64,000 nt of DNA from Thiotrichaceae bacterium (GCA_002401765.2 NVTY02000010.1:48433-112432), one strand, 5' to 3'. Positions 45,100 to 53,986 are shown, counted from the first letter of the stretch. Translations and numbers: made by a program. The notes: generated by a model from the sequence alone, not told the origin.

Positions 45100-46944
45100 A
45101 TGAGTGAGCAATCTCCCGGTGATGGACCTGCGTTAGAGATCGACCCTGCTTTATGGCAGTGTTTTGCTGGCGCTAAAACAGATGCCGAATATTATCAGGC
45201 ATGGTTGCGCCTGCAGTCTGTTTTTATCGGTGATGTTGAACAGTCTGTGTTGGTGTTGCGTGAGGGCGATCAAAATCGTTTTGTTCCGGCTGCCTTTTGG
45301 CCAGAAGATGTGCCGAATGTTGCTCGCTTAAGCAAGATCATTGAACGAGCGATTAAGGAAGAGTGTGGCCTGGTCGCGCCGAGTGAAGGTGCGGATAGTG
45401 CTTATCTGGTCGCCTTTCCACTAGCAGTTGATGGCCGCATACAGGCGGTGGTGGCGATGGTATTGTCGGCACGCTCTAGCCTTGAACTGCAGATGTCGAT
45501 GGGGCGTTTGCAGTGGGGTGGCGGTTGGATTGAGCTGCTGCACCAGCGTCAGGGCAAGCATGATGTCGAGTCAACACAGCATCGCCTGGCTGCCGCCACG
45601 GAGTTGTTAGCCAGTGTGCTCTCTGAGAAACATTGTGACAGCGCCGCAATGAAATGCGTGACAGAGCTTTCGACCTTGCTATCGTGCGACCGCGTTAGTA
45701 TCGGCTTCCTACATCGTCATTACATGAAGGTCATGGCGCTTTCTCATAGCGCTGAGTTTGGTAAAAAGATGAACTTGATTCGTTGCATTGGCAATGTGAT
45801 GGATGAGGCGATGGACCAATGCCATGAGGTGGTCTACCCGGTACCCGATTACCGGGAAAGTGTTTTGACGCGTGCACATGAAGAGCTTTCACGACAGCAT
45901 GGCGGCGATAATATTTTGACCATTCCACTTTATCTGGACGGAGAGTGTTATGCCGCCGTCACGCTAGAGCGCCCGCATGGCATGCCGTTTACTGAAGAGG
46001 AGGCGCGTTACTGTCAAAGTGTGGTCTCGCTGGTGGGGCCCGCACTAGAAGAGAAGCGCCTTAATGATCGCTGGTTGCCTCGCAAGGTGATGGATTCAGG
46101 CTGGCAACAGCTAACGCGTCTTTTTGGTGCCTATTACCTCGGGCGTAAGCTGGTATTGTTGACGATTATTGCGATGGTGGTCTTTTTAAGTCTTTATGAA
46201 GGCGAGTACTACCTCTCTTCTGATTCGGTTTTAGAGAGTTATATCCAACGCATGGTAACGGCCCCTAATGCCGGCTTTATTGAAAGCGCCAATGTGCGCG
46301 CCGGTGACCTGGTTGAAAAAGATGATCTACTGGCGACCCTTGACGATAAGGATTTACGACTTGAACGGATGAAGTGGCTGAGTCAGCGCAGTCAGCTGAA
46401 AAAACAGTATCAGGAAGCGCGTGCATCACGGGATCGTGCCAAGATGAATGTCATTGATGCACAGATTGACCAGGCCGATGCGCAGATTAACCTGGTAGAG
46501 CAGAACTTAACGCGCAGCCGAATCACCGCGCCGTTTAGTGGCCTGGTGGTGAGCGGTGACTTGAGTCAAATGTTGGGTGGTGCGGTGCAACAGGGTGAAC
46601 TGTTGTTTGAACTGGCGCCGCTCGATGCCTACCGCCTGATCATTTATGTCGATGAACGCCGCATCGATGATGTGGTGGATGCGCAACGTGGTGTGTTGGT
46701 GTTGTCATCACTGCCTGATGAAAGATTTCCCTTTGAAGTGAATAAAATAACCCCCGTGTCATCGGTGCGAGAGGGCGGTAATTTTTTCCGCGTTGAGGCG
46801 CGGCTTGATGAGATCTCCGAGCGCTTGCGTCCGGGCATGGAAGGCATCGGAAAGATTTATATCGACGACCGCCTGTTGATCTCAATCTGGACGCGTAATC
46901 TGGTTGAGTGGTGGCAGCTGCTGTTATGGGAGTGGTGGCCGTAG
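45100..46944 (+). CDS. GAF-GAF-transmembrane-HlyD fusion (sensory membrane adaptor)
   Basis: A 614-residue inner-membrane protein. The N-terminal 340 residues look like two tandem GAF-type sensor modules (about 20-165 and 180-330; the second has LLSCDRVSIGFLHRHYM and LTIPLYLDGECYAAVTLER). One membrane helix follows (about 351-368), then a HlyD-type adaptor: lipoyl-like half VTAPNAGFIESANVRAGDLV at about 386-405, helical hairpin to about 470, second half RITAPFSGLVVSGDL and beta-barrel. A cytoplasmic sensor is thus joined directly to a periplasmic adaptor. It is first in an operon with the M50-HlyD and SecA-like genes; 12 bases separate it from the next. The ligand is unknown. Confidence 0.88.
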   Translation: MSEQSPGDGPALEIDPALWQCFAGAKTDAEYYQAWLRLQSVFIGDVEQSVLVLREGDQNRFVPAAFWPEDVPNVARLSKIIERAIKEECGLVAPSEGADSAYLVAFPLAVDGRIQAVVAMVLSARSSLELQMSMGRLQWGGGWIELLHQRQGKHDVESTQHRLAAATELLASVLSEKHCDSAAMKCVTELSTLLSCDRVSIGFLHRHYMKVMALSHSAEFGKKMNLIRCIGNVMDEAMDQCHEVVYPVPDYRESVLTRAHEELSRQHGGDNILTIPLYLDGECYAAVTLERPHGMPFTEEEARYCQSVVSLVGPALEEKRLNDRWLPRKVMDSGWQQLTRLFGAYYLGRKLVLLTIIAMVVFLSLYEGEYYLSSDSVLESYIQRMVTAPNAGFIESANVRAGDLVEKDDLLATLDDKDLRLERMKWLSQRSQLKKQYQEARASRDRAKMNVIDAQIDQADAQINLVEQNLTRSRITAPFSGLVVSGDLSQMLGGAVQQGELLFELAPLDAYRLIIYVDERRIDDVVDAQRGVLVLSSLPDERFPFEVNKITPVSSVREGGNFFRVEARLDEISERLRPGMEGIGKIYIDDRLLISIWTRNLVEWWQLLLWEWWP

Positions 46945-46956
46945 GCCGCGCCTTCG

Positions 46957-49098
46957 ATGAGCGAGTCACTCTTTAGCCAATCCTGGTACCGGGTCTGTGA
47001 CCTGAAGGTGCGCCTGCGCAGCCATGCGAAAATCCTACGCCACACCTACCGTGACCAGGTGTGGTTTGTGTTGCAGGACCATGCGACCGGTAAGTTTCAC
47101 CGTCTCACGCCAGAGGCCTATTCCATCATTAGTTTGATGGATGGTAAACGCACGTTGCAGCAAGTGTGGGAATCCGCCTGTGAACACCTGGGGGATGATA
47201 TGCCGACGCAGGATGAGATGATTACGCTGCTGGGGAGCTTGCATCGTTCTGATGTGTTGCAGGCAGACCGGTTGCCTGATATCGGTGACTTGCAAGAGCG
47301 GCAGCGCACTGGACGGCGCAAAAAAATATTGCAGCAATTCAAATCGCCACTCGGTATTCGCATCCCATTGTTTGACCCTGAGCGCTTTTTACAATGGAGT
47401 TTTCCTTTTGTTAAGCCCTTTATCGGCTGGTTGGGTGCGGTTATCTGGTTGATGGCCGTGGTAACCGCCGTGATATTGGCAAGTGTGAACTGGGAACCGT
47501 TGACCGCCAATGTGGCGGACCGAGTGCTGGCAGCAGATAACTTGATTATGCTGATACTGGTCTATCCACTAGTGAAATTATTACATGAGCTGGGGCATGC
47601 CTACGCGGTTAAACGATGGGGTGGAGAGGTACATGAGGTCGGCATCATGCTGCTTGTTTTTATGCCTGTTCCCTATGTCGAAGCCTCGGCTGCATCGGCC
47701 TATCGCAGTAAATACCAGCGTATCTTTGTCAGTGCTGCGGGGATTTTTGCAGAAGTTTTTCTGGCTGCGCTCGCGATGATCTTATGGAGCTACTCTGAAC
47801 CGGGCGTGATGCGTTCAGTACTGTTTAACGTGATGTTGATTGCGGGCATCTCGACCGTGCTGTTTAACGGTAACCCGCTACTGCGTTTTGATGCCTATTA
47901 TGTGTTGGGCGATCTACTTGAAATTCCGAATTTAGGCGGGCGTGGTAATCAATATGTCGCCTACCTGGCGAAGCGTTATCTGTTGCGAATGAAGGAGGCA
48001 ATCTCTCCGGTTACTGCACCCGGTGAAGCGGGTTGGCTGGGCAGCTATGCGATCACCTCCTTCTTCTATCGTATGTTTATTATGGTGGTGATTATTCTGT
48101 TTGTGGCGACGCAATTTTTTGTGGTGGGGGTTGTGTTGGCAATGTGGGCATTTATCAATACGCTGATAATGCCGCTATGGAAGATTGTTTCGAGTTTTTT
48201 TACTGACCATCAACTTCAGGCACAGCGAGGGCGTGCCTCTGTGTTGGCGCTGGTTTCACTTTCACTAATTTTATTGCTGATATTTGTATTGCCGATGCCG
48301 CTCACAACGCGTGTTGAAGGGGTTAGCTGGGCACCCGAGCAGTCGCAAATACGGATCGCGGCGAATGGCTTTGTAACAACGGTGGTGGCGACGCCGCTGC
48401 AAACCGTTTCGGTTGGTGAACCGTTGGTGGTCACTACTAATCCGGCGGTTGAAGCGCAGGTGAAGATCGCGCAGGCAGAGTTGAACGAGGCGCGTGCGCG
48501 CTATCAAGCAAGTGTTGGCGAGCGAGCCGAACGGGCAGTGATTCGAGAAGAGATCAAGCAGCTAAAAAATGAACTCCAGCGAGAGCAAGAACGACAGGCG
48601 GCATTAACGATTCATAGCCATAGTGATGGGGTGTTTATTGTTAACGATGCGCACAATCTGCCGGGGCGATATATGGTGCGCGGTGACACCTTGGGTTATG
48701 TGATTAACCATCAGCAGATGTTGGTGCGGGCGGTGGTATCACAGGACTTTATTGACCTGCTCAGAAACCGGGCCGCATCCGTTGAAGTGCGTTTTGCATC
48801 TGATATTGCGCATTCCTATGCGGCAGAGGTGATCCAGGAAGTACCCGCGGCGAGCCATCAACTGCCCAGTATGGTGTTGAGTACGCAGGCGGGTGGCATC
48901 ATTGCGGTAGATCCGTCGGCGGAAGACCAGGCGAGTGCCTATCGCAAGATCTTTCAGTTTGAACTGGCGGTGTCCGATGCCAACATTACGCGTATTAATG
49001 AACGGGTCTTTGTCTTGTTTCGTCATCCGCCGGAGCCGTTGGCAAAACGACTTTATCGTGCAGTACGACGTGTATTGCTCAGTCAGTTTGATGCCTGA
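46957..49098 (+). CDS. PqqD-like / M50 metallopeptidase / HlyD fusion membrane protein
   Basis: A 713-residue protein. The N-terminus (about 30-100; FHRLTPEAYSIISLMDGKRT) resembles a PqqD-type peptide-binding domain. A polytopic M50 (site-2-protease-like) core follows, with the zinc motif HELGH at 210-214 and NGNPLLRFDAYY at 304-315, where D312 is the likely third ligand. From about 440 a membrane helix leads into a HlyD-type lipoyl/hairpin region (about 460-700) with FVTTVVATPLQTVSVGEPLV. This build matches proteins annotated as putative peptide zinc metalloproteases in bacteriocin and peptide export loci. It may bind, cut and pass on the export substrate (inference). Its stop is two bases before the SecA-like gene. 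Confidence 0.9.
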   Translation: MSESLFSQSWYRVCDLKVRLRSHAKILRHTYRDQVWFVLQDHATGKFHRLTPEAYSIISLMDGKRTLQQVWESACEHLGDDMPTQDEMITLLGSLHRSDVLQADRLPDIGDLQERQRTGRRKKILQQFKSPLGIRIPLFDPERFLQWSFPFVKPFIGWLGAVIWLMAVVTAVILASVNWEPLTANVADRVLAADNLIMLILVYPLVKLLHELGHAYAVKRWGGEVHEVGIMLLVFMPVPYVEASAASAYRSKYQRIFVSAAGIFAEVFLAALAMILWSYSEPGVMRSVLFNVMLIAGISTVLFNGNPLLRFDAYYVLGDLLEIPNLGGRGNQYVAYLAKRYLLRMKEAISPVTAPGEAGWLGSYAITSFFYRMFIMVVIILFVATQFFVVGVVLAMWAFINTLIMPLWKIVSSFFTDHQLQAQRGRASVLALVSLSLILLLIFVLPMPLTTRVEGVSWAPEQSQIRIAANGFVTTVVATPLQTVSVGEPLVVTTNPAVEAQVKIAQAELNEARARYQASVGERAERAVIREEIKQLKNELQREQERQAALTIHSHSDGVFIVNDAHNLPGRYMVRGDTLGYVINHQQMLVRAVVSQDFIDLLRNRAASVEVRFASDIAHSYAAEVIQEVPAASHQLPSMVLSTQAGGIIAVDPSAEDQASAYRKIFQFELAVSDANITRINERVFVLFRHPPEPLAKRLYRAVRRVLLSQFDA

Positions 49099-49100
49099 AC

Positions 49101-51098
49101 ATGGCTAGCTATCCTGATATTCTGCCTTCCTCTCGCATTCTCCATCTTGAGAAAACCGAACGTAAGATGGGCGCGCTGGATAATGCAATGAAGTCGGTTA
49201 TCACGCCGATTAAATTGCGTTTAACGATACTGCAGCGCCGCCATCTGCGCGGCATGGTGCGCAAGATTATCACTCAGCATGCCACGCTATCATCATTAAC
49301 GAATGACGAACTGCGTGCGCGTGTATTGCAGTTGCGTGGTGAGCTGTTAATCGAAGGGATGCAAGATGCATTGGTGATCCGTGCCTTTGCAATGATCCGT
49401 GAAACCGCGCAGCGCACCCTAGGGATGGCGCACTTTGATTCGCAGCTACTCGCCGGTCTGGCCATCCTCCGTTGCATGGTGATTGAGATGGAGACCGGCG
49501 AAGGAAAGACGCTAACCGCAACACTGCCGGCTGCGACCGCAGCACTCGCTGGCGTACCGGTGCATGTGATTACCGTGAATGATTATTTGGCCGAACGTGA
49601 TGCTGAAAGCATGGCGCCCGTCTATCAATGGCTCGGCCTGAGTATTGGGCATATCACACACGATGTTGAACATGGCATGCGAGCAGAAATTTATGATCGT
49701 GATGTGGTCTACTGCACCAATACGGAGTTGGCATTCGATTATCTCAAAGATCGCATTGTACTGGGCAGTGCTACCCGCCCGTTGCACCTGCATGCAGAAC
49801 AACTACAGGGCAAGCGTAATCGCAGTCATCAACTATTATTGCGTGGGCTTCATTTTGCAATTGTGGATGAGGCCGATAGCGTGCTGATTGATGAGTCACG
49901 TACCCCGCTGGTGATCTCGGGTGGTGAAGATGGTGCAGACAACGGTGAAGAGAAGATGATGCGTGAAGCGCTAGCGCTGGCGCAACAACTTGAAAATGAA
50001 CTGCATTTTACCATCGATAAAGGTGAGGCGAAGATTGAACTGACTGAACGTGGCGAGTTGACCGTTTCTGAATTGGCCGCGGCCTATGGTGCGACCTGGA
50101 GTAGCCATATTCGACAGTTAGAGTTGGCGCGACAGGCGCTTTCTGCCCTCTATCTTTTTCAGCTCGATAAACACTACCTGATACGTGATAACAAGATTCA
50201 GATTATTGATGAGCACACCGGGCGGGTGATGGAGGGGCGTAGCTGGGAGCGTGGTCTGCATCAGTTGATCGAAATCAAAGAAGGCTGCGAGGTGACCAAA
50301 GCGCGTGAAACAAAGGCGCGCATGAGTTATCAACGTTTCTTTCGTCGCTATCGCCATCTGGGCGGGATGACCGGCACGGTGAAAGAGGTCGCGCATGAGC
50401 TGCTATCGGTTTATGCCTTACCGACGATGGCGATTCCGTCACGGCGAGCGTCTCGTCGTATCAACCAGGGGATTCGTATCTTCCAGACGGCTGAAGAAAA
50501 GTGGCGGGCGGTTTGTGATAGAGTGAAAACGCTGCATGAAGATGACCGTCCGATACTCATTGGTGTGCATTCGGTGGCGAGTTCTGAACATTTGAGTGCA
50601 CTGTTGGATGAACTGGGATTGGTGCACCGTGTATTGAATGCCAAGAATGACAGCGAAGAGGCGGCGATTGTGGCGCAGGCGGGCGAATTTGGTTGCATCA
50701 CCATCGCCACTAGTATGGCCGGGCGTGGTACCGACATTAAGCTGGCTGAGGGGGTTGATGAACAGGGCGGTTTGCATGTCATCCTCACTGAACGTTTTGA
50801 AGCGGCACGTATCGATCGACAACTGGCAGGGCGTTGCGCACGTCAGGGGGATGCCGGTAGCTTTGAAGCACTGCTTTCTATGGAAGATTATCTGCTGGAA
50901 CGTTGGGCGGGACCGTTGAGTGCCTGTGCTAGCAGTGGTCTGTTGGCTGCTGTTGGATTGCGCCGCCCGCTATCTCATTGGGCGATGAGGCGTGTACAAA
51001 AACGACAGGAGCGGGCGCATAGTAAGGTGCGCCGTGATGTGTTTAAGATGGATGATAAAATGGGCGAGATGCTCGCGTTTTCAGGAGTAATAGAATAG
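49101..51098 (+). CDS. Shortened SecA-like ATPase
   Basis: A 665-residue SecA-family DEAD-type motor. Walker A METGEGKT has its GEGKT at 133-137, Walker B VDEAD at 255-259, then DESRTPLVISG, YLIRDNKIQIIDEHTGR, GGMTGT (MTGT at 423), GRGTD at 541-545 and the arginine-finger motif QLAGRCARQGDAGS from 574. Housekeeping SecA is around 850-900 residues; here most of the C-terminal scaffold/wing region and the CxCxSG zinc-binding linker are missing, and the chain ends shortly after KVRRDVFKMDD. It is therefore an accessory paralogue, not the main SecA. No SecY-like gene is near. Being locked between M50-HlyD and HlyD genes, it is the likely energy source of this export system (inference). Confidence 0.92.
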   Translation: MASYPDILPSSRILHLEKTERKMGALDNAMKSVITPIKLRLTILQRRHLRGMVRKIITQHATLSSLTNDELRARVLQLRGELLIEGMQDALVIRAFAMIRETAQRTLGMAHFDSQLLAGLAILRCMVIEMETGEGKTLTATLPAATAALAGVPVHVITVNDYLAERDAESMAPVYQWLGLSIGHITHDVEHGMRAEIYDRDVVYCTNTELAFDYLKDRIVLGSATRPLHLHAEQLQGKRNRSHQLLLRGLHFAIVDEADSVLIDESRTPLVISGGEDGADNGEEKMMREALALAQQLENELHFTIDKGEAKIELTERGELTVSELAAAYGATWSSHIRQLELARQALSALYLFQLDKHYLIRDNKIQIIDEHTGRVMEGRSWERGLHQLIEIKEGCEVTKARETKARMSYQRFFRRYRHLGGMTGTVKEVAHELLSVYALPTMAIPSRRASRRINQGIRIFQTAEEKWRAVCDRVKTLHEDDRPILIGVHSVASSEHLSALLDELGLVHRVLNAKNDSEEAAIVAQAGEFGCITIATSMAGRGTDIKLAEGVDEQGGLHVILTERFEAARIDRQLAGRCARQGDAGSFEALLSMEDYLLERWAGPLSACASSGLLAAVGLRRPLSHWAMRRVQKRQERAHSKVRRDVFKMDDKMGEMLAFSGVIE

Positions 51099-51100
51099 TG

Positions 51101-51853
51101 ATGGTGCGATTTCCACGCAAAAAAGGTCTTGTGGTAGCGATGAGTGCTGCGTTATTGATGGCCACCTCATCACTTGCCTTTGCGGCCGATGATCTATTGG
51201 ATGAGCGCTTTGAATGTCTGATTGAGCCCAATACCGTGGTTAAGGTGAGCAGTGAAACCGCGGGGGTGATTGATGAAATCATGGTGCAACGAGGTGCTGG
51301 GGTGAAAAAAGGCGAGGTATTATTTGCCCTGACCACCGGGCGTGAGCGCGCAGCGGTTGAGTTGGCGCAGGCGCAACTCGATTTTAGCCAGCGAAAAGTG
51401 GTGCGCAATGAAGAGCTCTATCAGCAGCAGTTGATCTCTATTCATGAAAAAGATGAGATGGAGACTGAGAGCCAGATTGCTGAACTAGAATTGAAAGAGG
51501 CACAGGAAAACCTGAAAATTCGCAGCATTAAAAGCAAAATTGGCGGGGTAGTGGTAGAGCGCATGGCAGCGGCCGGTGAGCATGTTGGCGCGGCCCCGGT
51601 GATTGTTATCGCGAGTATTGACCCGCTGCATGTAGAGGTAGTGGTGCCAGCAGAATATTTTGGTACGATCAAAAAAAGGGCGAGTGCGTTGTTATACCCC
51701 TTCGACCCTATTGGCGGTGAATATAAAGCAAGGGTGATCGTGGTAGATCCTTTAATCGATGCCGCCAGTGGTACCTTTGGGGTGCGTTTGAAACTGCCCA
51801 ACCCCGGTTATCGTCTGCCCGCGGGGCTGGGTTGTGAGGTGAAATTTCTGTGA
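51101..51853 (+). CDS. HlyD-type periplasmic adaptor subunit
   Basis: A 250-residue adaptor with a signal sequence or N-terminal anchor (LVVAMSAALLMATSSLAFAA). The lipoyl-like half-motif VKVSSETAGVIDEIMVQRGA is followed by a short helical hairpin (about 80-130), the second lipoyl half IKSKIGGVVVERMAAAGEHV and a beta-barrel. Very short for the family, about half the length of many HlyD proteins. The start is ATG at 51101, or GTG at 51098 overlapping the SecA-like stop; AGGAG lies 10-13 bases upstream. Third adaptor-type protein in the operon; its likely outer partner is the TolC protein at 19290. Confidence 0.9.
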   Translation: MVRFPRKKGLVVAMSAALLMATSSLAFAADDLLDERFECLIEPNTVVKVSSETAGVIDEIMVQRGAGVKKGEVLFALTTGRERAAVELAQAQLDFSQRKVVRNEELYQQQLISIHEKDEMETESQIAELELKEAQENLKIRSIKSKIGGVVVERMAAAGEHVGAAPVIVIASIDPLHVEVVVPAEYFGTIKKRASALLYPFDPIGGEYKARVIVVDPLIDAASGTFGVRLKLPNPGYRLPAGLGCEVKFL

Positions 51854-51861
51854 GGTTAGCG

Positions 51862-52296
51862 ATGAGAAAGTGTCACGTAATTATTTCAGCAACGTTATTT
51901 GCCATCAGTCTTGTTGCGCCGGTGAATGCGGCGGAGCGAGCACCGCAAATAATAATCGATGGGTTGCTGGCCTATAAAACGGATGGCGCGGGCGTGGCGG
52001 TTGCCACCTGGCTTAAAGGGAGTGCGTTATCGAGTAAAAAGACCGCTGACCGACTAGAGCAGCAGTTGCAGAAGGTCGGACGTACCTGTGGCCAATATCG
52101 TGGCTACGAAACAGTGCATGTTAATCCTTTTTCAGACAGTGCTCGTTTTGTTTACATGCAACTCAACTACGGCGCATGCCCACTGTTTGGCCGTTTTGTG
52201 GTCTACAACACTGGACGTAGCTGGGTGCTGACGCAGGTGAATTTTAATGCCAATCCAGAGAAGGTATTGCCGCCGCAGCTACTAATATCAGATTGA
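51862..52296 (+). CDS. Small exported protein of unknown function, last gene of the export operon
   Basis: A 144-residue protein with signal peptide (CHVIISATLFAISLVAPVNA). The mature part has two cysteines (in RTCGQYRGYE and GACPLFG) that could form one disulfide, and ends LPPQLLISD. I do not recognise the family. GAGG sits about seven bases before the ATG at 51862; an alternative GTG at 51850 overlaps the stop of the HlyD gene. Tight linkage suggests a periplasmic accessory to the exporter. Confidence 0.75.
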   Translation: MRKCHVIISATLFAISLVAPVNAAERAPQIIIDGLLAYKTDGAGVAVATWLKGSALSSKKTADRLEQQLQKVGRTCGQYRGYETVHVNPFSDSARFVYMQLNYGACPLFGRFVVYNTGRSWVLTQVNFNANPEKVLPPQLLISD

Positions 52297-52322
52297 TTAT
52301 TAATGATGCGTGTACTTCGTTG

Positions 52323-52538
52323 TTACTCTGGGTTTCTCCTAGATTCGTCACCGTAAGTCGTTGTATTCTGAATGATCTGTGCTGGGGTGGGTGGTGTCAG
52401 CGAAAAGGCCTGTTGCTGAGAGAATGTAAGTGCCCAGCCCATCAACCCAGCGATGGCAACCGCAACGAGCCCCATTTTGATGCGACGGTTGCGCTGTCTG
52501 CGCATGATGTAATTAAGAACGGCCGTTTTTTTGTTCAT
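52323..52538 (-). CDS. Possible small single-pass membrane protein
   Basis: A 71-residue frame: a basic N-terminus (MNKKTAVLNYIMRRQRNRR), one hydrophobic segment (about 23-39, GLVAVAIAGLMGWALTF) and a hydrophilic tail. The positive-inside charge pattern is typical of a type II small membrane protein. No clear Shine-Dalgarno is visible. It faces the export operon from the opposite strand. The overlapping plus-strand frame looks non-coding. Confidence 0.45.
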   Translation of the reverse strand: MNKKTAVLNYIMRRQRNRRIKMGLVAVAIAGLMGWALTFSQQQAFSLTPPTPAQIIQNTTTYGDESRRNPE

Positions 52539-52764
52539 CTCAACACGTTACCTGACAGATTTCGGAAGGCAACATGATACTCTTTGTTGGCTATTTGTTC
52601 ACCATTGGCGGCCTTTACAGGCGAGCAAATTGGGCTTGTAACAGCCACCTCATGCACGATCAATGAGTTACAGAAGTCAAGCGCAAAGAGGCAGTGACAC
52701 CCGCTGTAGAGTGTCGTTATAATCCTATTTCCGCGATGTGCGCTAACTCAATTGATGAAGACTT

Positions 52765-53691
52765 ATGTGGTTCAAAAACCTGCAGCTTTACCGTTTTACC
52801 AAACCGTTTGAATATAACGCTGAAACGCTTGAAGCATCGTTACAAACCAAGCCAAGCCGTCTCTGTGGGCCACATGAAGAGATGTGCCAGGGCTGGGGCT
52901 CTCCGATGGGACGCAAAGGCGAGATGCTGGTGCATGCCGCCAATGGTTTTCTAATGATCTGCGCCACCAAAGAAGAGAAGATCCTACCGGCTTCTGTGGT
53001 GCGTGAACATGTGAACGAGCGTGTTGAAAAAATCGAAGAGACACAGGCGCGCAAGGTGCGTAAAAAAGAGCGTGATAACCTGCGTGATGACGTGATGGCC
53101 GAGCTATTGCCCCGAGCACTTAGCCGCACCATACATACTTTCGCTTTTATCGACCCCAAAGAGGGGCTGTTAATAGTGGATACCTCATCGGCTGGCAAGG
53201 CTGAAGAGTTCACCGCACTGCTGCGTAAAACCCTTGGCTCACTACCCGTGGTACCACCGACGCCGAATGAAGCACCGTACGCGGTAATGACCGAGTGGCT
53301 CACCAAAAATAATCACCCGCCTGAGTTCGGTGTTGAAGAAGAATGTGAATTGCGCGCCGCCGATATTGAAGGCAGCGTGGTGCGTTGTAAACGACTCGAC
53401 CTCGGTAGTCCAGAAGTGAAACTACATCTTAAAGAAGGTAAGCTAGTCTCCAAGTTGGCACTCAACTGGCGTGACCGAATTACCTTTGTGCTGGATGAAA
53501 ATTTCGCCATCAAACGCATCCGTTTCCTGGAAATTGTGCAGGACCAGGTGGATGATGTAGACACAGACGATGCTGCTGCACGTTTTGATGTCGACTTCTC
53601 AATCATGACGCTAGAGCTATCACTCTTCATCAAACAGCTATTCGAAGCCTTTGGTGGCGAGAATATTGACGCGTTGGATGAGGCGGCATAG
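52765..53691 (+). CDS. rdgC: Recombination-associated protein RdgC
   Basis: A 308-residue DNA-binding protein of normal length that forms a ring-shaped dimer around DNA and limits RecA filament formation. The N-terminus MWFKNLQLYRFT, the segment GWGSPMGRKGEMLVHAANGF (about 49-68) and ADIEGSVVRCKRLDLGS (about 194-210) are family signatures. It stands alone on the plus strand. Typical of beta- and gammaproteobacteria. Confidence 0.96.
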   Translation: MWFKNLQLYRFTKPFEYNAETLEASLQTKPSRLCGPHEEMCQGWGSPMGRKGEMLVHAANGFLMICATKEEKILPASVVREHVNERVEKIEETQARKVRKKERDNLRDDVMAELLPRALSRTIHTFAFIDPKEGLLIVDTSSAGKAEEFTALLRKTLGSLPVVPPTPNEAPYAVMTEWLTKNNHPPEFGVEEECELRAADIEGSVVRCKRLDLGSPEVKLHLKEGKLVSKLALNWRDRITFVLDENFAIKRIRFLEIVQDQVDDVDTDDAAARFDVDFSIMTLELSLFIKQLFEAFGGENIDALDEAA

Positions 53692-53888
53692 GGTTATATT
53701 TTTGTAGGATGGAAAAATAAGCGTTGTTTTCTTAGCCCGCCAGGCATTGCGCAGCAACACCATTTATTTTTTATCCGGCATGTCTGAAAACATGAAGAGC
53801 ATATGGGGTTGTTGATTGAAAAGGGGCTCACATAGGCTGCGCAATTTTTTCAGCTTTGCTGGCGGTAATTGAATTAAATAAGGTAAAC

Positions 53889-53905
53889 CCCCTGCTTTGC
53901 AGGGG
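53889..53905 (-). terminator. Probable terminator for the DUF3943 gene
   Basis: CCCCTGC-TTT-GCAGGGG is a perfect 7-bp stem with a 3-base loop. Read on the minus strand it is followed by GTTTACCTTATTTA, a weak T tract, 80 bases after the DUF3943 stop. The remaining 300 bases between rdgC and that gene hold nothing else I can identify. Confidence 0.5.
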
Positions 53906-53986
53906 CTCAGTTAACTTGCATTTTAGTGGTTGCATGATTAACCTGCCGCTCTGGGAATCAGGGGGCGCGTCTGGCATCGTTTTTAT

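Noticed and set aside
52293-52577. A 94-codon plus-strand frame overlapping the end of the export operon
   Set aside because: Unusual composition, no ribosome site or family signature, and it overlaps the more plausible minus-strand membrane protein.
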